Notes: generated from the sequence alone by a model not told the origin. Positions 45,477 to 53,213 are shown, numbered from the stretch's first letter. The stretch: DNA of 64,000 nucleotides from Rhodanobacter sp. C06 (GCF_002001105.1 NZ_MUNP01000030.1:59459-123458); one strand, 5' to 3'. Numbers and translations: made by a program.

Positions 45477-45516
45477 GATCGGCTTCGCTGTGGGTATGGG
45501 GAAAGCGAGTGCGGCA

Positions 45517-46335
45517 TTATCGCCCGGTCGTGTCGCGGCGGATCGCCGCGACCGTACGCGCCACGATCGCATCGACGCCGAGCTGGCCCAGCGCCGCGCT
45601 GGAACGGCGCGGATCGCCGCCGTAGACGCCGTCGGCGGCGCCGGGCTTCGGCGCGCTTCGCAGGCGCTCCAGCCGCACCATCTGCGGTGCCACCGCCAGC
45701 TGCAGCGAGGTGTCGGCCAGGCCCGCGTGGGTGCCGATCTCGTCGTCGCGAATGCCATGCTGGCGCAGGATCTGCGCATAGCCGGTGGAGCTGGCTGCGT
45801 AGTACTCCGGCGGCGCGAACGCACGCGCCGGCTTGCCGGTCCATTGCCGGTTGAGCTGGGCCACCACGCGCTGCAAGTCCTTCTGGTAGCCGCCGTGGTC
45901 GCCGAGGAACACGATGTTGCGGAAGCCGTGCACGGCGAAGCTGTTCGCGGCCGAGGCCAACAATTGCTCGAACGTGCTGTCCGGGATGGTGATGGTGCCG
46001 GGAAAGCGCATGTGCGAGGTGGGCGGGTTGTAGCTGCCCTCCGGCACGTAGGCCACGGTCGGCGCCACCAGTGCGTTGCCCAGATCCTCGGCGATGCGTT
46101 CGGCCAGCACGGTGGCGCGGCGGTTGTGCTTGCCTACCGCGATATAGGGGCCGCTCTGCTCGGTGCCGCCGATCGGGATGATGATGGTGGTCTTGCCGGC
46201 GTGGATCTGCGCGCGCAGCTCGGTCCAGCTGAGGTCCTGCAGCTGCACGGTGGCGGGCGTCTGCGCAATGGCCGCCTGCGCGATGGCGAACAGCACGGCG
46301 AACGCGCAGGCGCGTATCAGGGGCCGGGATGGCAT
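45517..46335 (-). CDS. Exported creatininase-family protein
   Basis: 272 residues with a signal peptide (RACAFAVLFAIAQAAIAQ). The family pattern is recognisable: IPIGGTEQSGPYIAVGKHN at the first metal site, NIVFLGDHGGYQ at the second and IGTHAGLADTS at the third. In creatininase the first segment is E-Q-H-G-P-H, so a metal-binding His is replaced by Ser here, and the later Asp position holds His. It may bind one metal or use a changed site. Members hydrolyse cyclic or linear amides, and mycofactocin maturation uses one, but no mycofactocin genes are here. Probably co-transcribed with the propeller gene (40-base gap). Confidence 0.85.
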   Translation of the reverse strand: MPSRPLIRACAFAVLFAIAQAAIAQTPATVQLQDLSWTELRAQIHAGKTTIIIPIGGTEQSGPYIAVGKHNRRATVLAERIAEDLGNALVAPTVAYVPEGSYNPPTSHMRFPGTITIPDSTFEQLLASAANSFAVHGFRNIVFLGDHGGYQKDLQRVVAQLNRQWTGKPARAFAPPEYYAASSTGYAQILRQHGIRDDEIGTHAGLADTSLQLAVAPQMVRLERLRSAPKPGAADGVYGGDPRRSSAALGQLGVDAIVARTVAAIRRDTTGR

Positions 46336-46451
46336 GGAGTTCCTTGCGGCGGACGGGGGCGATCCATCTTACTGTCCGAAGGCGCCGGTGCCGCCGTGGC
46401 CGTTTTTCCTGCATACAGGATCGCGGACACCGGCTGCCGCGTTGGCCACGC

Positions 46452-46811
46452 CTAGCCCAGCAGCACCAGTGCCAAGCCGACGGCGGCGGGCAGCGCCTGG
46501 AACCAGAGGATCCTGCGTGCCGCGGTGAGGCCGCCGTAGATGCCGGCGAGCAGCACGCACGCCAGGAAGAAGCACTTCACGTGCAAGGCCTCGGCGCCGG
46601 ACAGCAGCAGGCTCCAGGCCAGGCCGGCGGCGAGGAAGCCGTTGTACAGGCCCTGGTTCGCGGCCAGCGTTCTCGACTGCTGGGCGAATTCCGCCGTGGT
46701 GCCGAAGGTCCGGCGACCCTGCGGCCGCGTCCACAGGAACATCTCCAGGATGAGGAACCAGACGTGCAGCAGCGCGATCAGGCCGATCACGAGGTTGGCG
46801 GCGAGGGACAT
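46452..46811 (-). CDS. DUF1304 membrane protein
   Basis: 119 residues in about four hydrophobic helices. The pattern LLHVWFLILEMFLWTRP with TFGTTAEFAQQSRTLAANQGLYNGFLAAGL matches the DUF1304 family of small membrane proteins without known function. Separated from its neighbours by about 40-115 bases. Confidence 0.85.
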   Translation of the reverse strand: MSLAANLVIGLIALLHVWFLILEMFLWTRPQGRRTFGTTAEFAQQSRTLAANQGLYNGFLAAGLAWSLLLSGAEALHVKCFFLACVLLAGIYGGLTAARRILWFQALPAAVGLALVLLG

Positions 46812-46853
46812 GCGTGGCTCCGGGGCGGTTGCGGCGTCCCAGCGTAGTGCAGC

Positions 46854-47573
46854 TCAGGCGGCCCTGAACGTCACCACCAGCACGTCGCGGTGCGCGGCCT
46901 GCGTCGGGTCCTTCGGCACCACCGGGGTGACGCCGTGGAACACGCGGTGGTCGTCGAGCAGGGCCGCGTCGAAGGCGTGGACGAGGGTGAAGTGGCCCAG
47001 CTCGTGGCCGTCGGGTGCGTGGATGGTGGTGGTGCCGCGCTCGATGTTCTCGCGATCGACCAGGAGCACCAGCACGTAGTCCACGCCGTCGCGGTGCACG
47101 CCTTCGGGCGTGGGTTCGCCGGCCTCGTCGGCGCGCGCCTCGATGCGGAACTGGTGCACCTCGATGCGCCATGGCCGCACCTCCGGTGCCAGCGCACCGA
47201 AGCCGTCGCGGCAGAACGCGAGGATGCGCCGCAGGCTGGCGCCGTCCGCGATCGCCGGCTCGACCGGCTCGAACCAGCGCTCGATGTCGCCTTGCAAGGG
47301 GTTGTAGGTGAGGCTCTGGTAATGCGGCTGGTGCGGTTCGCGGCGGATCGTGCCATCGGCCGTGGCGGCGAACACCGCGTGCCGGCGGCGGCGGTGGCGG
47401 CCGCGCGCGGCGAGGTAGTCGTCGTCGCCCAGATCGTTCCAGCTCGCGGCGAACGCGGGCCAGTCGGCCAGCGTGGCCGCTTCGAGCAGGCCGCGCATGA
47501 CCTCGGCGGTGGCGAAGGCGTAGCCGTCGCGGCGCAGGGCGACGCGCAGGTCGGAGGGCGTGGGGGCGTTCAT
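46854..47573 (-). CDS. 2-oxoglutarate/Fe(II) dioxygenase, PF10014-like
   Basis: 239 residues. The metal triad is visible as H-x-D in PEGVHRDGVDYVLVLLVDREN and a distal His in HRVFHGVTPVVP; a following Arg in HRDVLVVTFR binds 2-oxoglutarate. The HYQSLTYNPLQGDIERWFEPVEP stretch is typical of the PF10014 group, which includes amino-acid hydroxylases such as isoleucine 4-hydroxylase. The actual substrate is unknown. Next gene on the same strand is cysteine synthase, so an amino-acid substrate is plausible. Confidence 0.88.
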   Translation of the reverse strand: MNAPTPSDLRVALRRDGYAFATAEVMRGLLEAATLADWPAFAASWNDLGDDDYLAARGRHRRRRHAVFAATADGTIRREPHQPHYQSLTYNPLQGDIERWFEPVEPAIADGASLRRILAFCRDGFGALAPEVRPWRIEVHQFRIEARADEAGEPTPEGVHRDGVDYVLVLLVDRENIERGTTTIHAPDGHELGHFTLVHAFDAALLDDHRVFHGVTPVVPKDPTQAAHRDVLVVTFRAA

Positions 47574-47641
47574 GCGCGCACGCTAGCAGGTCGCGCATGA
47601 CGCGGCACTGGCTCGCCGGTGGCGCTGCGCGGACGGCGCGT

Positions 47642-48718
47642 TCAGAGCGCCTTGGCGAACACGCGATGCACGACTTCCGTGCGCGGCGGTTGGGCCGCCG
47701 CCTCGGCCGGGAACGCCTGCTCCAGCCACGCCGGCACCGGGATACCCTTGCCGCGCAGGAAGACGGGATTGAACAGCTTGGCCTGGTAGCGCGTGCCGGC
47801 GTCGGCCAGCACGGTGACGATGGTGTGGCCCGGGCCCAGCGCGCGGGCGAGCCGGATCGCACCGGCGAGGTTCACCCCGCTGGAGCCGCCCACGCACCAG
47901 CCTTCCTCGTGCAGCAGGCGGTGCGCCAGCGGCACGGATTCCTCGTCGGGGATCGACCAGGCGAGGTCGATGGGCGCGCCGTCGAAGTTCGCGGTGACGC
48001 GGCTGGAGCCGATGCCCTCGCTGATCGAGCTGCCGCTGGCGGCGAGCTCGCCGGTGCGCACGTAATGGGCCAGCGCCGAGCCGGCCGGGTCGGCCAGCGC
48101 GATGCGCACCTGCGGCCGGCGCGCCTTCAGCGCGCGGCCCACGCCGGCCAGGGTGCCGCCGGTGCCGGCGGCGCAGACGAAGCCGTCCAGGTAGCCGCCG
48201 GTCTGCTCCCAGATCTCCACGCCGGTGGTGGCCGCGTGCCAGTCGCGGTTGGCGGTGTTATCGAACTGGTTGGCGAACCAGGCGCTGCCGGGCTGCGCGG
48301 TGTTCAGCGCCTCGGCGTGGCGGCGCGCATGGTGGGCGTAGTGGTTGGGGTCCTTGTACGGTACCGCGGGTACCAGCCGCACCTCGGCGCCGGTGACGCG
48401 CAGCGCGGCGATCTTTTCGGCACTCTGCGTGTCCGGCATGAAGATCACCGTGCGATAGCCGCGGCTGGCGCCGATCAGCGCGAGGCCGATGCCGGTGTTG
48501 CCCGCGGTGCCTTCCACGATGGTGCCGCCGGGGGAGAGTTCGCCGCGCCGTTCCGCGTCACGCACCAGGCCCAGCGCGGTGCGATCCTTGATCGAGCCGC
48601 CGGGATTCAGGAACTCGGCCTTGGCCAGCACCTCGCAGCCGGTGAGCTCGCTGGCGTGGCGCAGGCGGATCAGCGGGGTGTGGCCCACGCTGGCGGAGAG
48701 GTCGGGGCGGATGCTCAT
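47642..48718 (-). CDS. PLP-dependent cysteine synthase
   Basis: 358 residues of the cysteine synthase/cystathionine-beta-synthase fold. The PLP lysine is in FLNPGGSIKDRTALGL; the phosphate loop GTAGNTGIGLALIGASRGY and the later GTGGTLAGVGRALK are present. It probably makes cysteine from O-acetylserine and sulfide (the end of the pathway opened by cysD-cysNC). It is longer than CysK (about 320) by a C-terminal extension, closer to the CysK-like forms of actinobacteria and xanthomonads, so a cystathionine-related role remains possible. Confidence 0.9.
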   Translation of the reverse strand: MSIRPDLSASVGHTPLIRLRHASELTGCEVLAKAEFLNPGGSIKDRTALGLVRDAERRGELSPGGTIVEGTAGNTGIGLALIGASRGYRTVIFMPDTQSAEKIAALRVTGAEVRLVPAVPYKDPNHYAHHARRHAEALNTAQPGSAWFANQFDNTANRDWHAATTGVEIWEQTGGYLDGFVCAAGTGGTLAGVGRALKARRPQVRIALADPAGSALAHYVRTGELAASGSSISEGIGSSRVTANFDGAPIDLAWSIPDEESVPLAHRLLHEEGWCVGGSSGVNLAGAIRLARALGPGHTIVTVLADAGTRYQAKLFNPVFLRGKGIPVPAWLEQAFPAEAAAQPPRTEVVHRVFAKAL

Positions 48719-48755
48719 GGCGAGGGTTTCATGGGGTTTCGGTGCGTGGATCGAT

Positions 48756-48810
48756 GTAGGTCGGGCTTCAGCCCGACAGCTCCTGCATGTCGGGCTGAAG
48801 CCCGACCTAC
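48756..48810. repeat. Inverted repeat, family C (regular copy)
   Basis: Arms 48756-48778 and 48788-48810 are perfect 23-base reverse complements around a 9-base loop; each arm is itself nearly palindromic (TCGGGCTTCAGCCCGA). Related to 5739-5793. Located in the gap between peroxiredoxin and cysteine synthase. Confidence 0.9.
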
Positions 48811-48827
48811 GGCGGGCTGGTGTGCGC

Positions 48828-49463
48828 TCACGCCGCCGGTGCGGGTACCAGGCGCAGGTAGGGCTTCAGCGTGCGCCAGCCGTCGGGATACAGCTTGCGC
48901 GCGTCCTCGTCGGACACCGAGGGCGCGATGATCACGTCGTCGCCCGGCTGCCAGTCCACCGGCGTGGTGAGCTTGCGGCCGTCGGTGAGTTGCAGCGAGT
49001 CGAGCACGCGCAGCACCTCGTCCACGTTGCGCCCCGCGCTCGGCGGGTAGGTGAGGATCAGCCGCACCTTCTTCTGCGGGTCGATCACGAACACCGAACG
49101 CACGGTGACCTTGGGGTCGGCCTTGGGATGGAACATGCCGTAGAGCTTCGCCACTTCCAGCTCGGGGTCGGCCAGCAGCGGATAGTTGATCTCCGCGCCG
49201 CCCACGTCGGCCACGTCCTTCGCCCAGCCGTGGTGGTCGGCCACGGTGTCCACCGACAGGCCGATCAGTTTCGTCTTGCGCGCGTCGAACTCCGCCTTGC
49301 GGCTGGCGAACGCGCCCAGCTCGGTGGTGCACACCGGGGTGAAGTCCTTCGGGTGCGAGAAGAACACCACCCAGTGGTCGCCCGCGTAGTCGTGGAAGCG
49401 CACCGTGCCGGTGGTGGAGTCGAGGGTGAAGTCGGGGGCAGTGTCGCCCAGTTGCAGGCTCAT
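48828..49463 (-). CDS. 1-Cys peroxiredoxin (Prx6/AhpC-TSA family)
   Basis: 211 residues. The peroxidatic Cys45 lies in HPKDFTPVCTTELG, and the C-terminal part (NYPLLADPELEVAKLYGMFHPKADPKVTVRSVFVIDP) is typical of 1-Cys Prx; there is no resolving Cys near the C-terminus. It reduces hydrogen and organic peroxides. Start at MSLQLGDTAPDFTL. Divergent from the methionine operon, sharing the AT-rich region with the met boxes, so one regulator may touch both. Confidence 0.95.
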   Translation of the reverse strand: MSLQLGDTAPDFTLDSTTGTVRFHDYAGDHWVVFFSHPKDFTPVCTTELGAFASRKAEFDARKTKLIGLSVDTVADHHGWAKDVADVGGAEINYPLLADPELEVAKLYGMFHPKADPKVTVRSVFVIDPQKKVRLILTYPPSAGRNVDEVLRVLDSLQLTDGRKLTTPVDWQPGDDVIIAPSVSDEDARKLYPDGWRTLKPYLRLVPAPAA

Positions 49464-49545
49464 GGATGTGCTCCTTTGCGAACGGTTCGGCCAGCCTGCG
49501 CCGGCCTCGGTTTCGCCGGCAAATACATATCACGAATATGCATAT

Positions 49546-49569
49546 AAGCGTCCAGACGTTTAGACGTCT
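49546..49569. promoter_or_regulatory. Three tandem met boxes in front of the methionine operon
   Basis: Consecutive 8-mers in one register: AAGCGTCC (5 of 8 to consensus), AGACGTTT (7 of 8) and AGACGTCT (8 of 8, the MetJ consensus). The last ends one base before the -35 hexamer, so a bound repressor would block RNA polymerase. MetJ dimers bind such boxes cooperatively in enterobacteria. The MetJ domain of the protein at 8.7 kb keeps the DNA-contacting ribbon, making it the likely ligand. Confidence 0.85.
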
Positions 49570-49570
49570 A

Positions 49571-49600
49571 TTGACAGCTTTGAGGGGTGCCGGCAATATC
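49571..49600 (+). promoter_or_regulatory. Promoter of metX-metB-hom
   Basis: Perfect -35 TTGACA at 49571-49576. With 18 bases of spacer, AATATC at 49595-49600 serves as a weak -10 (CAATAT at 17 bases is the alternative). It starts a leader of about 190 bases that carries the SAM riboswitch. The met boxes abut the -35. Confidence 0.7.
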
Positions 49601-49607
49601 GCCCCTA

Positions 49608-49716
49608 CTCATCGAGACCGGCTGAGGGACAGGCCCTTTGAAGCCGGGGCAACCTGCGGAATGTTCCGCGACGGTGCCAACTCCTGCGGCGGCGCCCCGG
49701 CGCCCCGGCAGATGGG
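49608..49716 (+). promoter_or_regulatory. SAM-I (S-box) riboswitch aptamer
   Basis: Conserved SAM-I features in order: P1 strand CTCATC, GAGACCGGCTGAGGGAC with the kink-turn, AGGCCCTTTGAAGCC, GGGGCAACC, GGTGCCAACTCCTGCGG, and the closing P1 strand GATGGG at 49711-49716. All the near-invariant blocks of the family are present, so recognition is confident. It senses S-adenosylmethionine and should lower expression of metX when SAM is high. Known to occur before methionine genes in xanthomonads and other bacteria. Confidence 0.93.
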
Positions 49717-49756
49717 CGGCTTGCGCAGGCGGCTTCGGGCCGTACGCGCGGGGCTC

Positions 49757-49792
49757 CTCTCCGGCATCCGCAGGGCGATGCCGAACGGAGAG
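49757..49792 (+). promoter_or_regulatory. Hairpin masking the metX ribosome binding site
   Basis: Bases 49757-49767 (CTCTCCGGCAT) can pair with 49778-49782 (ATGCC) and 49787-49792 (GGAGAG, the Shine-Dalgarno sequence), leaving a four-base bulge. The Shine-Dalgarno sequence of metX is thus sequestered, the usual arrangement for translational control by a riboswitch. No terminator hairpin with T-run is seen in the leader. Confidence 0.6.
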
Positions 49793-49796
49793 ACGC

Positions 49797-50819
49797 ATGA
49801 GCCAGCTGCCCGAAACCCGCACTGCATGCACCGCCGAGGTGATCGAGCTCCCGGCTGCGCCGCGCGCGCGCAACGGGCTGGCCGACCAGCGCAGCACGCG
49901 ACGACTCGCGCTCTCCCCGAAGTACGGCAGCGGCCCGCGCGAGCTCGACGTGCGCTATCTCTGGAGCGGCGCGCCGGATGCGCCCACCGTGATCGTGCAG
50001 GGCGGCATCTCCGCCGATCGCGACGTCACTACCCCCGCAGGCGCCACGTCGGGCTGGTGGCAGGCGCTGGTGGCCGCGGGCGCGGCGATCGACCTCGAGC
50101 GCTACCGCGTGCTGGCGATCGACTGGCTGGTCCCGGCCGAACTCGGCGTGAGCACCATTTCCAGCGAGGACCAGGCCGACGCGCTGGTCGCCTTGCTCGA
50201 CGCGCTGGGCATCGCCCGCGCGCACGCCTTCGTGGGTTCGTCCTACGGCGCGATGGTGGCGCTGGCCTTCGCCGCGCGGCATCCGCAGCGGGCGGAACGG
50301 CTGGTGCTGCTGTGCGGCGCGCATCGCGCGCACCCGCTGTCCACCGCGCAGCGCAGCGTGCAGCGCGGCATCGTGCGGCTGGGCCAGCAGAGCGGCCAGC
50401 TCGACGAGGCGCTGGCGCTGGCGCGCCAGTTGGCGATGACCACCTACCGCGGCAGCGCCGAGTTCGGCCGCCGCTTCGCCGGCGAGCCGGAGTGGCGCGG
50501 CGACCGTTTCCACTTCCCGGTCGAGGACTACCTCGAACACCAGGGTCGGCGTTTCGTGGAGCGCTTCGACGCGGAGCGTTTCCTCGCGCTGTCCGAATCC
50601 ATCGACCTGCACGACGTGGCGCCCGAGCAGGTGCCGCTGCCGGCCACGCTGATCGGCTTTCCGTCCGACCGGCTGGTGCCGCTGGCCGACCTCTGCGAAC
50701 TGCAGCGCCGCCTGCGCGGCCCGGCCACGCTGGAAGTGGTGGAGTCGCCCTACGGCCACGACGCCTTCCTCAAGGAGCCGGAACAACTCGCGCCGCTGCT
50801 GCGCGAAGCCCTGCGGTAA
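49797..50819 (+). CDS. metX: Homoserine O-acyltransferase (MetX-type)
   Basis: A 340-residue alpha/beta-hydrolase-fold acyltransferase, the first committed step of methionine synthesis; in xanthomonads the MetX homologue uses succinyl-CoA, but substrate choice is not readable here. Marks are LSPKYGSGPRELDVRYLW, the nucleophile elbow VGSSYGAMVALAF (Ser in G-S-S-Y-G-A, where acetyl-type MetX has G-G-S-M-G), and the C-terminal SPYGHDAFLKEPE with the His. Shorter than typical MetX (about 370). Start fixed by CGGAGAG five bases upstream. First gene of the metX-metB-hom operon, placed after the met boxes and riboswitch. Confidence 0.9.
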   Translation: MSQLPETRTACTAEVIELPAAPRARNGLADQRSTRRLALSPKYGSGPRELDVRYLWSGAPDAPTVIVQGGISADRDVTTPAGATSGWWQALVAAGAAIDLERYRVLAIDWLVPAELGVSTISSEDQADALVALLDALGIARAHAFVGSSYGAMVALAFAARHPQRAERLVLLCGAHRAHPLSTAQRSVQRGIVRLGQQSGQLDEALALARQLAMTTYRGSAEFGRRFAGEPEWRGDRFHFPVEDYLEHQGRRFVERFDAERFLALSESIDLHDVAPEQVPLPATLIGFPSDRLVPLADLCELQRRLRGPATLEVVESPYGHDAFLKEPEQLAPLLREALR

Positions 50820-50869
50820 CAAGACACGACAACGACGCACAACCACGCATTGGATTTCGGGAGTACCCC

Positions 50870-52060
50870 ATGAGCGAGACCACGTCCCCCAGCACCCGCG
50901 CGGTGCGCGCCGGCATCGAGAGCGACACCCAGCACGGCGCGGTGGTGCCGCCGCTGCACCTGTCGACCAACTACAGCTTCGAGGGTTTCGGCAGGAAGCG
51001 CCCCTACGACTACTCGCGCAGCGGCAACCCCACGCGCGACCTGCTTGCGAATGCGCTGGCCGAGCTGGAGCAGGGCGTGGGCGCGGTGGTGACGGCCAGC
51101 GGCATGGCCGCGGTGGCGCTGGCGCTGGAACTGGTGCCCGCAGGCGCCACCGTGCTGGCCGCGCACGACTGCTACGGCGGCACCTGGCGCATCCTTGACG
51201 CGTGGGCGAAGAAGGGCCGCTTCGCGGTGCAGTTCGCCGACCTCACCGATCCCGCCGCGCTGGCCGCCGGCCTCGCCGCCAAGCCCGCGCTGGTGTGGGT
51301 GGAAACACCGTCCAACCCGTTGCTGCGCATCACCGACATCCGCCACGTGGCGCAGGCCGCGCATGCGGTGGGCGCGCTGGTGGTGGTGGACAACACCTTC
51401 CTCTCGCCCGCGCTGCAGCAGCCGCTGGCGCTGGGTGCCGACGTGGTGGTGCATTCGACGACGAAGTACATCAACGGCCACAGCGATGTGGTGGGCGGCG
51501 CCGTAGTGGCGCGCGACCCGGCCGTGGCCGAGCAGATCAAGTGGTGGGGCAACTGCAACGGCCTCACCGGTGCGCCATTCGACAGCTTCCTCACCCTGCG
51601 CGGCCTGCGCACGCTCAACGTGCGCCTGCGTCAGCACCAGGAAAATGCCGAGCGCATCGCCGCGCATCTGGACGGCCACGCCGCCGTGCGCAAGGTCTGG
51701 TATCCCGGCCTCGCGTCCAATCCGCACCACGCGCTGGCCGCGCGCCAGCAGCAGGGTTTCGGCGCGATGCTCAGCTTCGAGCTGGACGGCGACGAGGCGC
51801 AGATCGCCGCCTTCGTCGATGGCCTGGAGTACTTCTCGCTGGCCGAATCGCTGGGTGGCGTGGAAAGCCTGATCGCGCATCCCGCCACCATGACCCACGC
51901 CGCGATGGCGCCGGAGGCGCGTCGCCAGGCCGGCATCGCCGACACCTTGCTGCGCGTGTCGGTGGGCATCGAAGACGGCGACGACCTGCTGCGCGACCTC
52001 GACGCCGCGCTGGCGCGCGCGGTGGTCGCGGGCGAATCCAAACGCCGGGTGAGCGCATGA
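50870..52060 (+). CDS. metB: Cystathionine gamma-synthase (MetB) or related PLP enzyme
   Basis: A 396-residue Cys/Met-metabolism PLP enzyme. The start region RAGIESDTQHGAVVPPLHLSTNYSFEG, the Asp in VVVDNTFLSPALQQPL and the PLP lysine in VVHSTTKYINGHSDVVGG are all present, as is the C-terminal SLGGVESLIAHPATMTHA. It joins O-acylhomoserine with cysteine (or sulfide). An upstream in-frame extension of over 450 codons lies inside metX and is rejected. Stop overlaps the hom start (ATGA), so these two are coupled. Confidence 0.94.
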   Translation: MSETTSPSTRAVRAGIESDTQHGAVVPPLHLSTNYSFEGFGRKRPYDYSRSGNPTRDLLANALAELEQGVGAVVTASGMAAVALALELVPAGATVLAAHDCYGGTWRILDAWAKKGRFAVQFADLTDPAALAAGLAAKPALVWVETPSNPLLRITDIRHVAQAAHAVGALVVVDNTFLSPALQQPLALGADVVVHSTTKYINGHSDVVGGAVVARDPAVAEQIKWWGNCNGLTGAPFDSFLTLRGLRTLNVRLRQHQENAERIAAHLDGHAAVRKVWYPGLASNPHHALAARQQQGFGAMLSFELDGDEAQIAAFVDGLEYFSLAESLGGVESLIAHPATMTHAAMAPEARRQAGIADTLLRVSVGIEDGDDLLRDLDAALARAVVAGESKRRVSA

Positions 52061-53205
52061 GTGCGGTGCTGGCCGATGTAGGTGCGGCCGCAGGAGCGGC
52101 TGTAGGAGCGGCTTCAGCCGCGACCTCGCCGCGGGGAATCGCGGCTGAAGCCGCTCCTGCGACAACGGCGGTGCCTTCCGTCGCCATCGCGCTGCTGGGC
52201 ACCGGCGTTGTCGGCGGCGCCTTCCTCAAGCTGCTGAATACTCCGGCCGCCGCCGCGCTGAGGCTGGTGGGTGCGGCGAATTCGCGCCGCCAGCAGACCG
52301 ATCCCGCGAAGCTCGCCGAGCGCAACCTGCGCGAGCGGCTCAAGGACAGCGGTGCGCCGCGCGACGACGCGGCCCTGCTCGCCGCGCTCGACGCCAGCGG
52401 CGCGGCGGCGAAGGTGATCGTGGACGCCACCGCCAGTGCCGCGCTGGCCGTGCGCCACGCCGAATGGCTGGCCCGTGGTTACCACGTGGTCACCGCGAAC
52501 AAGGCGCTGGCCGGCGGCGAACTGTCGGGTTGGCGTGCGCTGCAGGCCGCGCAGGCGCAGGGCGCGCGCTACGGCGACTCCGCCACCGTGGGCGCCGGCC
52601 TGCCGGTGCTCTCCACCTTGCGCCGGCTGCGCCATTGCGGCGACGCGCTGCTCACGCTGGAAGGCGTGTTCTCCGGGTCGCTGTCCTACCTCTTCAACAG
52701 CTACGACGGCAGTCGCCCGTTCTCCGCGCTGCTGCGCGAGGCGCGCGAGCTGGGCTACACCGAGCCCGATCCGCGTGCCGATCTCTCCGGCGACGACGTG
52801 GCGCGCAAGCTGCTGATCATCGCCCGCAACGCCGGCTTCTCGCTGGGCTGCGACGAGGTGCAGGTGGAGGGCCTGGTGCCCGAGCCGCTGCGCGCGCTGG
52901 ACACCGAAACCTTCCTCGCCCGCCTTGAAGAACTCGACGAGCCGCTCGCCGCCCGTCACGCCGAGGCGAAGTCGCGCGGCCATGTGCTGCGCTTCCTCGC
53001 CCGCCTCAACCAGCGCGGCCACGCCCGCGTGGGCCTGGCCGAGGTGCCCGCGAACCACCCCGCCGCGCGCCTCTACGGCACCGACAACCAGTTCGCGCTC
53101 ACCACCACCCGTTACCACACCCAGCCGCTGGTGATCCAGGGGCCGGGCGCGGGGCCGGAAGTCACCGCGCAGGCGCTGCTGGGCGACGTGCTGGCGTTGG
53201 GCTGA
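52057..53205 (+). CDS. hom: Homoserine dehydrogenase with a repeat-encoded N-terminal extension
   Basis: A 382-residue enzyme reducing aspartate semialdehyde to homoserine, supplying metX. The Rossmann motif is in IALLGTGVVGGAFLKLL; later marks are VIVDATASAALAVRHAEWLARGYHVVTANKALAG, EGVFSGSLSYLFNSYDG and EPDPRADLSGDDVARKLLIIAR. No ACT domain and no aspartokinase domain follow. Codons from 52102 to 52160 fall inside an inverted repeat of the type found between genes elsewhere, giving an Ala/Gly-rich N-terminal tail of about 38 residues; without it the protein would begin near GTG 52171. Coupled to metB by ATGA. Confidence 0.93.
   Translation: MSAVLADVGAAAGAAVGAASAATSPRGIAAEAAPATTAVPSVAIALLGTGVVGGAFLKLLNTPAAAALRLVGAANSRRQQTDPAKLAERNLRERLKDSGAPRDDAALLAALDASGAAAKVIVDATASAALAVRHAEWLARGYHVVTANKALAGGELSGWRALQAAQAQGARYGDSATVGAGLPVLSTLRRLRHCGDALLTLEGVFSGSLSYLFNSYDGSRPFSALLREARELGYTEPDPRADLSGDDVARKLLIIARNAGFSLGCDEVQVEGLVPEPLRALDTETFLARLEELDEPLAARHAEAKSRGHVLRFLARLNQRGHARVGLAEVPANHPAARLYGTDNQFALTTTRYHTQPLVIQGPGAGPEVTAQALLGDVLALG
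52102..52160. repeat. Inverted repeat inside the hom coding region
   Basis: Arms 52102-52123 and 52139-52160 are reverse complements (GTAGGAGCGGCTTCAGCCGC type) around a 15-base loop. It shares the GTAGGAGCG and CGCTCCT ends with the other dispersed repeats. Unusually it is translated, in frame, as the N-terminal tail of homoserine dehydrogenase. Confidence 0.85.
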
Positions 53206-53213
53206 AGGCTTTT

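Noticed and set aside
51202..53205. 667-residue reading with hom as its C-terminal part
   Set aside because: The first 285 residues are an out-of-frame reading of metB. The ATG at 52057, overlapping the metB stop, is the sensible start.
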